Shown here: positions 52,844-62,300 of the stretch, piece after piece | Layout of the letters: each line of letters begins with the position of its first letter | Position numbering within the stretch: position 1 is the stretch's first letter | Source: Cyanophora paradoxa | Taxonomy: Eukaryota > Glaucocystophyceae > Cyanophorales > Cyanophoraceae | DNA: 64,000 nucleotides | Assembly: GCA_004431415.1 (NCBI GenBank) | Contig: QPMI01000183.1 | Coordinates: 62,001-126,000, forward strand | Direction of reading: 5' to 3' | Translations under genes and position numbers: made by a program | Notes under the pieces: generated by a model | The model's input: the letters and a program-made list of their open reading frames with translations, nothing else | What the model was told of the DNA's origin: nothing | Database searches by the model: none

Positions 52844-55720
52844 ATGGGCCGTGGCCGAGGCGGAGGGCGCGGAGGCCACGGCAGGCGCGGACGCGGGCGT
52901 AGCGCTAGCCGTGGAGGTCGCGGTGGCGGGCGAGGAGGCAAGCGAGGAGGCGCGTCCAAGAGGAGGCGTGAAAGCGAAGAGGGCATACGCAGCCAGCGCG
53001 CGCGTCCCGAGCAGCGCGAGAAGCCGGTCGCTGCAGAAGAGAGTGCCTCGGAGCGCGAGGATATCGTAGATGCGGACGAGGAGGAGGAGGAGGCCGCGCC
53101 CTACAGGAACCTCGTTCGGCTTCTGGGAGTAGGCGAGCGGAGGCAAGTGGCCGATGAAGAAGATGAGGACGATAACGGAGGAAGTGCAGCCGAGTCTGAG
53201 AGCAGTGACGAAACTGATGCCAGCGGCGAAGAAGTCGCCGTGGACGGTGATGAATTCATAATATACCTGCAAACAATGATCTATTGGACTGCACCCCCTG
53301 ACTTCGAATACAGAGGAGGGAGCTGCAGAGAGCGACGGTGGGGAGTCCATTGATGGAGATGAAGAAGAGGAAGAAGACGACAACGACGCTGACGCACAGG
53401 ATGATTCAGACTCGGAAACGGAACAGGACGGACTGCCAGATTTCTACAAAGCTCATTGCTCACGCGTTTTGACGGAAGCAGAAGCAAAGGCCCTTAGGAC
53501 AGAGGTACCGCACAATGTTACAGTTTCAGATTATAGCCAAGTCTCTTTGCCATGCGTGCAGAAGCGTCCTATGGAAATACTACCCCCACTGCCTGGCGTC
53601 AACATGCAACTCACGTCAGATGCAGAGGCGCCTTCCATATCGGAAACCCTGGAGGGCTTTGGAGTGAGTATTTACCCAGATTTACATGCTCTGCCCGTAT
53701 TTTATCCCGCCTCAGATCAAAACGCGTGTTGCGGAACGTTGGAAGGCTGTTCACCACCCCGGTTCGAGAACATTCCTCTGCTTTGCCGCAAAGTAGCTGA
53801 CGTATATGCCAATAGCAAATGCTCCGCACGGGCTCCAAGCTGCGTTGCTCGCCAATCTTAGCAGCTACAAAGATGTATTCTTCGCTGGCCGGGACAGCAG
53901 TCATGCGCGTCACACAGTGGACACACTCGCCCTGCATGTGGTCAACCATGTAATGAAGTAAGCTGTACCTCTTCATCTTATTGCGATAACCTTGCTGAAT
54001 TCTTCTTGATTCGTTAGGGCAAAAGACATTATCCTGAGACACAATCGCAAGATCAAGCTCGCACAGGCGAAGAAACAGGAAGCACCGTACTCGCTTTTCC
54101 TTTAACATCCCATATGCAAGTAATGTAAATATACTATGCGGCAGAGACTTTCGAGATCAAGGCTTTACACGTCCTCGAGTGCTCGTGTTGCTACCATTCA
54201 AGAACTCTGCCTATGCGTTTGTCCATGCCATTCTTCGGTTGCTGCCAGAAGGAGAGAAGCAGGCGGTTGGCCACCGTGCAAGGTTTGAAGACGAGTTTGG
54301 CCCCGATGATGCAACCGTTGATGACAAAAAACCAGGTACGATCTTTTTTTGGACATAATAGCATCCCTGATTCTGTTGTGCAGCGGACTGGAAGCAGCTC
54401 TTTGACGGGAACGTAGACGACTGCTTCAAGATTGGCATTTCGTTCTCACGCAAATCGGTCAAGTTATTTGCAGACTTCTACAACTGCGACGTGATCATTG
54501 CATCACCCTTGGGTCTGAGGCTTGTGACCCTGTCGCCAGGGTTAGTCTTCATTTAGTGCATTTCTGCTTTGTCCTTCTAATGAAGTGTTCGTGCAGAGAA
54601 AAAGGGCGTGATTTCGACTTTCTATCGTCGATTGAGATCCTCCTGTTGGACCAGGCGGATGTGTTCTTGATGCAGAACTGGGAGCATGTTCAAGTAGTCC
54701 TGGACTGCGTGAACAACTTGCCAACACAACCACGAACCACAGACTTTTCCCGGGTGTTCTCTTGGTGGCTTGACGCAATGTAGGTCAACAATCTTTCACG
54801 ATGAGAAGCACGGACTGATTACTTTGCAGGGGCTCGTTGTACCGCCAGACTCTCATCTTCTCATGCCACGTAACACCCGAGCTAAATAGCCTGTTTAACA
54901 GATTCGCCCAGAGTGAGCAAGTTCCCCCTTCCATTTGATCAGACACCGCTGATGGGGCCATTCCGGCAGGTCACAGTGGTCGTGTTCGGTTCAAGCCAGC
55001 TTTCAAGGCTGGATCAATTGCTGGCGTTGTTCCCGCCGTACGACAGGTGTTCCACCGGCTCGAAAGTACAACAGTGGCCACTGCTCCTGATGCACACTTC
55101 GATCACTTCACCAAGCTAGTGAGCCACTCGCGCCCCCCCTCATCCCTTGGCCAGATTCATGTTCTTGTGCAGGTTTTGCCGAAGCTTATGAGAGCAGGGA
55201 CCTCTGGCATTTGCGTTTTTGTGAGCTCTTATTTCGATTTTGTGCGGCTTCGGAATCACATGAAGGAGCATTTTGAGGACGAGTTCGTCACATGCTCGGA
55301 GTGCGCCCCTTTTTGCTGTCTTGAGAAGCAACGGTAGATCTGACAATGCGCACAGGTACACAAGCAACAAGGCGATTTCTCGTGCAAGAACAGAGTTCTA
55401 CCATGGAAAAAAGCGGCTTCTTGTCGTGACAGAGCGATTCCACTTTTTCAAGCGGTGCGCTGAACTGCATGCTTGCCTGTCTGTGCAGAGTCAATTGCCC
55501 GCACAGCTATCGCATCCGCGGGATCAAGCAGCTGTTTTTCTACACATTGCCAGTGTACGCCAAGTTCTACACAGAATTTGTGAACATGCTGGATGGTGCA
55601 GATTACGACGTGACTGCATTTTACTCGAAAGTCGATGTGCTAGCTCTCGAGCGGATCGTGGGAACACAGAGAGTCCGAGACATGCTTGCCTCCGAGCGTA
55701 ATATACATGTATTCTCTTGA
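52844..55720 (+). CDS. UTP25/DEF (digestive organ expansion factor) nucleolar protein
   Basis: A component of the small-subunit processome needed for early 18S rRNA processing, related in fold to DEAD helicases but lacking helicase motifs. The N-terminus is Gly/Arg-rich ([20 protein letters not shown]) then acidic. Family blocks: [117 protein letters not shown] and [20 protein letters not shown]. Then [60 protein letters not shown] and [20 protein letters not shown], with [14 protein letters not shown] near the stop at 55720. The DQAD in place of DEAD is normal for this family. About 12 exons. Confidence 0.87.
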
Positions 55721-56232
55721 GCTGTTTCAATTTTGTCGGACGGGGGTGCACTTGGATTGTCCAATATACATGAGGCCTATAAATGAATTCGCACACACTG
55801 AGACAAATGGCTATCATAGTAGGGAGATCGCCCTGCGCAAATGAGCGCGGGCAGGCCGCGGTCGGCGCTCGGCGCAGGGGGCGGCGCGGGCGTGTGCAGA
55901 CCTCAGCGCCGGCTTTTCGGCTCGTGATGGAGCGCGCACGGGATCGCGTTGACATGCGGCGGCGGCGCGAGGGCGACGAACCGCCAGATGCGCCGCGCCG
56001 GATCGCCCGCGGTGAGCGAACCGAGCACGATGCAAAGTGAGCCACGGACCTATAACAGTAGCTGTACATGTGCCGCGATGTGCGGCGTGTAGTCGCCGTG
56101 TACTGCGGCGGCGAGCGGGGCCAGATGGAGGCGCCAGATATAGCGGCGGCGCCTGGGGAGTGCGACGCTCTCGAGCGTTTCGCACACCGGGCGATGTGTG
56201 GCTGGAGCTGGTGCCTCGTAACGCTGTCCCCC

Positions 56233-56258
56233 CCGGTTTTGGGCAGCCCCAAAACCGG
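56233..56258. repeat. Perfect 11-bp inverted repeat, CCGGTTTTGGG with 4-nt loop
   Basis: CCGGTTTTGGG, loop CAGC, then CCCAAAACCGG. The hairpin would be strong in RNA or single-stranded DNA. It follows a C run. No coding context. Confidence 0.8.
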
Positions 56259-56954
56259 CGCTGGCGCGGCGGCGGCAGCGCGGAGGACCCGAAGCGGTAC
56301 ACAGCGCAATCGTTGCGCTGTACCGCGCATGCATAACGCGACCAGAGCGCTAGCAGCGCGGACTGCATGACGGAATCGCTGTCCCCCCCCTCCGCAAGCG
56401 GGCGCGCGGGACCTTGGCGCGCGGGCGCGCAGCGCGGATCCGCTAGCAAAAAGGACCTATGCGCGACGATTCCCTAGCACTCGTGTAGCTGTCTTGCCGA
56501 TCCCGCGCCGCGAATCCCGCGCCCGCAGTGGTCGAAAATCGATGGTAACGGCGCTAGACGCCACCACTTGCGAACTGCTCTATGTAAGGGCCTCTTTAAT
56601 TATGCCAGCTGGCGCGTAGCGCGCTCCCCCCCTCGCCCCGCCATGCCACAACACACACTCCCCAACCGAGTTATGCAATTAACTTTCTGGGTAGTATGCG
56701 CACCTAGGTCCCTAGCAGCCCTGAGGGGAAGCAGAAGCCAAAAGATAATCTTGTGTACGTAAGTGGACGGCTAGACGAACTACAGCTGTAGCTATATATA
56801 TATAGCTATACCTAGCAAGCTTGAAGATTGAATTGATATTTGCGCTTTGCATATCATTAGTATATAATGTGCCACGGTGGCAGCGGCGATATTAGTTTCA
56901 AAGTCAGGGCGCCATCAAGCCTGCATAAATGCGATTGCCTTATGATTATATTGG

Positions 56955-57210
56955 CGTTCCAGTAGACGATTATCGCAGATCAAAGCTAAGCCTTCCTAAT
57001 TACTAAGTTACGATGGTAATCGCAGATCAAGGACGCCCTAATTATAATCGTAATCGCAAAGCTACTAGGCTAAGAGCTCGTCCAACTTTAGAGCTAGACG
57101 ACTTTCGTCCAACTTTCAAGTTTCGTCCAACCCCTGATTGTAATCGCAGATTAAAGCTAGGACGTCCTAATTACGATCGTAATCGCAGATCTAGATCAAG
57201 GACGAACCGG
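56955..57210 (+). repeat. Dispersed AT-rich repeats, TAATCGCAGATCAA type
   Basis: Imperfect copies at about 56970, 57016, 57138 and 57179 are separated by unlike spacers, with CTAATTA and CGTCCAAC words also recurring. No frame is conserved. Confidence 0.6.
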
Positions 57211-57358
57211 AAACACGTGCATCAAGTAGCAAAATTTGCAGCAGCGGATCCGCGCAGACCTGGAGAACGATACCAGCATGTGCCAAATGGCTGTTTTCAG
57301 TCTGACTAATGCTAATGGCTATTTTCACAGTCTGACTAATGAAGCTATCAGCAAACAT

Positions 57359-59205
57359 CTAGAAGTTGGAGTCTGAGTCATTGCCGTCATCATCTATCAT
57401 TTCCTCCTCCTCGGAGTTGACGCTGACCTGCTCCTCAGATTCCAGCTCACTGCCCATGCCCTCACTATCATCTGAGTCGTTCCCACCCTGCAAGGAGCCC
57501 ACGACTCCAGGCTTGCCTGCCGACAAGTGTAAGGTGCTTGAGAAAGAAAGTCGAGCAGGTTGATTGACCTCCTTTGCCATGGTGCTTGCCATTGCCTGCA
57601 TGCCGCGCTTGCTGCTGAGGTGCCCTGTTTGAGCCAGCATTGCTGCTTTGCTGACTCCGGCTTCCTCCAGAATCCTGCATGCCAGCACCTGGACGTGCCT
57701 TGCCCCCCTCCCCGGGATCGCCAAGGCTACCACCTGATCGGCCTCCGAGCGTATCTCCCACTGAACCAATTTCAGTAAGGACGTCACGAGCGCATGGACA
57801 AACTAGGATGCACGCACATCCGTCCTCAATCATGTTCTCGTCCACTTCTTGCTCGCCTCTAAGAATTCGCAGCTCCTCCTCCTTCAGCCGCTTCTGCAAG
57901 CGCTTCATCCTCTTGTCTGATTCCTGTGTCACGCCTGTGTCAGAAACCCAGTATAAATCAGCAGAAAAAAAAATGAACCTCCAGCTTCTCCTGCTCCGAG
58001 CGCTCGTATGTTTCAAGTTCGTGCTCCAAGTAATCGACGTTTCGGAACTTCTCCAAGTATACAGCGTAAACCTTTTGCAGATCTTGCTCAAGCTTCTCAT
58101 ACTCGTCCATGAACTGGGGTCTGCATCCAACATCCGTCATGCAGACCTGGCATAAGAAAGCAAAAACCCGCTTACCGGACACTAGCGAGACTATTCAGGC
58201 GCTTCTGGTTGCGCTCGACCTCCGATTGCTTCTTGTCAATCTTCTTCCTCAGACTTTCCATGTCAGCTTCGAGGTCCCGCTTCTTCGCCTCCAGATCCTG
58301 AATGCTCTCGTTGACGGAAGCGATCGTGTCCTTGACGCCCTTTTCAATCTCTTCAAGCTCCATAGGGCGCCCAATGGCCCTCTGCCGTGCTTCCTGTGTG
58401 AATGGATGAGTAAACGCTCCTGAAGGATCCCTCTTCCATACAAACCCGAAGGTCTTGCTCGTTCTGCAGGAGGCGGTAGAGCTCCGCACCAGCTGCTGTA
58501 ATGTCGGAAGCAAGCACCCGCACGGCCTTGACCTCGTTAATCTTCGCGCTTATGGCACTGAAGTTGAAGGCTGTGGAGGTGTCGTCCTAGAGGACGGTCA
58601 GCTTGTGCAGTAGAGCTCGAGTCAGATAACGCACGTCATCGTCAGGATTAATGCGCATGGCCGCTTGTAGCATGTTCGCGACCTTCAAGAGCTCCTTCAC
58701 GGCGTAGCCGTCCGCGCCGTACAGCTTCTTGGGATTAAGCTTTAGCCGCGCCTTGGAGGCCTGCTCGAGGGTGAGCCATCTGTTTGATGCGCAAACGCAC
58801 AAGCACCCAACGCCCACCAGAGCCTGAGTGATGTTCTTCACGAAAGCCACGCGTTCCTGTTCTGTTGTGATTTCGTCGGAGATGGACTTGGCGAGGTCCG
58901 GATCATAGCTGCGCCATGGGATCAGCAGATAGCTAGCGGGAAATCCACCGCGAGGGGCCACACCGCTCCAGCAGCCTGGACAAGGGCAGGTCACATCAGC
59001 GACGCACACCGGCGCACAGGCGGCGCAGCGCACCAGTACAGGCAGTCCGCAACGAGCTCAAAGTTCGGCGTCCTGAAATTCTCCATGGACACGAGCCTGG
59101 GATAGCCCAGGCTTCGAAGCGCCTCACACAGGTCTGCGGGCGAGTGAGAAGCTGTAAAGGACGCGCAGGATGGCTACGCGTACTCCGTAGCTCCCGGAAC
59201 GACAT
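57359..59205 (-). CDS. CLUAP1/IFT38 (FAP22, qilin) intraflagellar transport protein
   Basis: An IFT-B peripheral subunit needed to build flagella. The start at 59205 gives MSFRELR, the family's invariant opening. After introns come [20 protein letters not shown] and a region ending LVADCLYWC, then [51 protein letters not shown]. This is the calponin-homology-like domain. The rest is coiled coil: [100 protein letters not shown] follows, and an acidic tail ([18 protein letters not shown]) ends at 57359, like the DDED..SDNDF end of animal CLUAP1. About ten exons. Confidence 0.9.
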
Positions 59206-59334
59206 CCTGCCGCTCCCCGTACGCTGCTGCGGGCCGCCTTGTTAAATTGGCCAGCGGGGTACACGCTGAACGCCGCTTTGCGCGGGAGTTGGGCGCTGCG
59301 AGCTGCAGGCCGCCAAGCGCTGCCAGCGGGCAGC
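59206..59334. promoter_or_regulatory. Compact divergent promoter, IFT38 / RECQL4-like
   Basis: About 130 bp between opposite starts. An alternative upstream start for the plus-strand gene would shrink it further. No TATA box. Confidence 0.35.
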
Positions 59335-62300
59335 ATGGAGCCGGGAGAAAGTGCCGCGTCACCCCTAGCGACGCCGAGCGTTTCCAAACCGGCGACAGAG
59401 GCCAGCACAGCGAACCCGGCAGCCTCCCCTGCTCCTAGCGCCTCAGCGAGCACGCTGGTGTCTGCAGACACGTTGTGCACGGCGGATATGGCTGCGAAAG
59501 TCGCAGCTACCAAGTCCGCGTATCGCACACTCGACAGCGCAGCGGTCGCCAGCGCTCTTCGTATCGAGTTGGATGCACTCGGGCAACAGGTCGACGTTGA
59601 GGCGATCGAACGTGCAGTGCAAGAGTGCCGCGGCGGCATTGTCGAGGAAGCTGTGCAGAAGGCGCGCAGGCACCAAGCGCTAAAAGAGAAGCTGGAGTCT
59701 TGCCCACAGCAACAGCGTGCGTGCTGCAGCACCTTCCTTCTCGTTGTTATATCCCCCCTTACTTAGAGCGCGCTTTCACCCGCAGGCGCCGCATGCATCC
59801 GCTATCTTCAGTTGAAACTCTACAGTGAGAGCGCCACTGGCCGCGCCGAGCTTTCTGATCTGGAAAAGCTTCTCATCCGCGTCGACAACACAATCGAAAA
59901 AGGGCAGCGTCGTGTCGCGAAGATCAAGAAGATAATGGGGAACAAATTTGACGGATTCGTTTCTGAAGAAGACTACATGGTACAGGCCTGCAGAAAGTAT
60001 GTAGAATCGAGTTTCCCGACCATACCAGAAAACAAAAAGAAGCTTCTCGGTATGCGTACACTGATTTTGTATGCCTGTCTTTCCTTTCTTTAACTTTAAT
60101 TTCGTGCAGTCGCAGCCTATGACAGTTGCAAGTGGTTTGAGAAGCGCCACGGGGAATTGATCAAGCGCATAGAAGCCTGCAAGCCAGCAGTCGAGGATGC
60201 CCTGAATCTCATCATTTCTGCCAACAAATTGGAGTACGACTTCTTGCAGGTCGATGATTCTCTACTAAAATTGGATCGTCGGAGAGACCAGTTGGGACTC
60301 AAGCCCCGCTTGACGGTGGCGGGGCCCGCTGCTAATGCCAGCGTCAAGGAGAAATCCGGAAAGCCGAGAACACTCGTGCGCGGACCCATTCTCCGAGTCC
60401 CTGCGTGCCTTACGCGCAGCAGCCGCCCCAGAAGGATCCGAAGCTCGAGGCGAGAAAGGCGCGGGCGGCCAGCTTCACGGCTAACCCCGCCTTGTTCCGA
60501 AGGGCCCCTCCCCCCTGGGCCCGAGCCGCTGCACAGGAGGAGCCGAAGGTGGAGGGGCCGGCCGCCGCCGCCGCGGGCCCCTCGCTCCCTCCGCCGCCTC
60601 CCGAGACGAGGCCAGCCGCTCCGGCGGCCCCGGCGGCGGCGAAGGACGGGAAGGAGGAGGCGCGGCCGCGCGAGTTCGCAGTTCCGCCGCCTCGTTTCAC
60701 TGGGGCCGGCGCCAGCCCGCCCGATGACGTGCCAAGCCCCTCTCAGCCGTCCCGCCAGACCCCTCCCACCCCCGCTTCCGCATTCCGTCCGCCCCTTCCT
60801 CCGCCTGGAGTGGTGGAGGAGACGCCGAGCAAGGGGCGGAAGGGTGGGCGGGCGCAGCTCTCGTCCACGGCGAGGCGCCGGTGGAAGGACAAGCTCGCGA
60901 GGGACGCGGAGCTCGAGCAGGTGCTCGCGCCCGCCTCGCCGCTCCTCCTCCCGCTTGACCGCCGGGGCAGCTGGCGGCGCTCAGGGAATCGGAGTCGAAG
61001 GGCGGGAGCGCCGTTCGCGGGAATCTCTTTGGGGAGCCCTCAGACGAGGCGGCGGGCCCCTCCGGAGTAGAGCCCTCCCCCGCGCCCGGGCACGAGGCGC
61101 GCCAGCCCGGCTGCGACGACGATGACGATGAGTCGGTCGGCTCCGATGACGAATTCATCCCGCGCGGCACCCTCCCCGCCAACCACCGGGCCCCTCCCCA
61201 GTTCCCCCCCGCGGCGCCCGCATCCGTTCCCCATTCCGCCCCCATCTCCACCCCTCACGAACCCATCGTCCTCCCCCCCTGCGGCAAGCCGAACGTCGCG
61301 CCCCGATCTTCTCAGCCGGCGCCTCCCTCCGAGGCCCCGCATCCCGCCCCTTCCCATCCCGCTCAGGCGAGCCCCGCCCGCGTCCAGCCCGCCCGCAAAG
61401 CGAAGGCGCTGTCTCCTATTGCCGTACCAGCACGCGGCGCTGGGCGCGGCCGCGGCCGCGGGCGCGGCGGAGCAGCGACGCGAGGCGGCGTCGCCAACGG
61501 AGCAGTCAGCTTCCCGGAGGCGCAGCCGAAGGGGAGAGCGCAAGCCCCGTCGGAAGAGGGCGCGCCGAGGGACGGCCAACCGAGTGCACGCGGGCGGGAG
61601 TCGAAGGCGAAGCGGGGCGGGGGTCCGTCCGGCGCCCGGCGGCGCACCGCGAAGCGCCCCGAGCCGGAATCGGAGCCGGAGCAGCCGGCCGCGGACGGAG
61701 CGGCCTCGGAAGCGGATAAGGAGGAGCCCGGGCCGCGCGTGACGCGGCTGCGCCTGCGGCGGCAGGTCGGTGGGGAGGGCGCCGGGACAGCAGAGCGCGC
61801 AGCGGCCCCGAGGTCCTCCTCCTCGGCCTCCGGAGAGTCGCATGCGGAGTCGGACGAGGAGCCGTCCTCCTCGTCTTCGCGGTCGAGCTCCGGCAGCGAG
61901 GCGAGCCCGAGCGAGCAGGAGGAGGACGCGTGGGAGGAGCAGGCGCCGACCAGGCGCGCCCCGCCCCGCCGCAGGGCCGTCCCGAAGGCCAAGGTTGCGG
62001 CGGGCGGCGAGACCGGGTCGGGGGCCGCGGCGCCGCGCAAGGGCCGCGCGCCACCGAAGAAAAAGCGGCCGGAGGCGGACGATGAAGACGAAGGGGCGCA
62101 AGGCGACGCGCCGCCGGCTCCGAAGCGCGCGCGAAAGCCCGCGGCGCCTCGGAAGCGGGCGGCGGCCGTGGCGGCCGAGCCGGCCGGAGAGGCGGAGGGG
62201 CCGAAGACCGTGGAGCCGCCAAATCGGCGCAGGAAGAAGGCAGAGGCCGCGGACGGGGACGCGAACCCCGCCAAGCGCTCCAAGAAGGCGGTCCGCTCTT

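Larger units (their letters stand above)
55721..57358. other. Long convergent intergenic region with inverted and direct repeats
   Basis: No gene is supported in 1.6 kb. It holds a perfect 11-bp inverted repeat (56233-56258). From about 56955 to 57200 a GTAATCGCAGATCAA-type word recurs four or five times with GGACG and CGTCCAAC words between. AT content is high in the right half. GC-rich frames near 55800-56450 overlap in all phases and lack domains. Confidence 0.45.
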
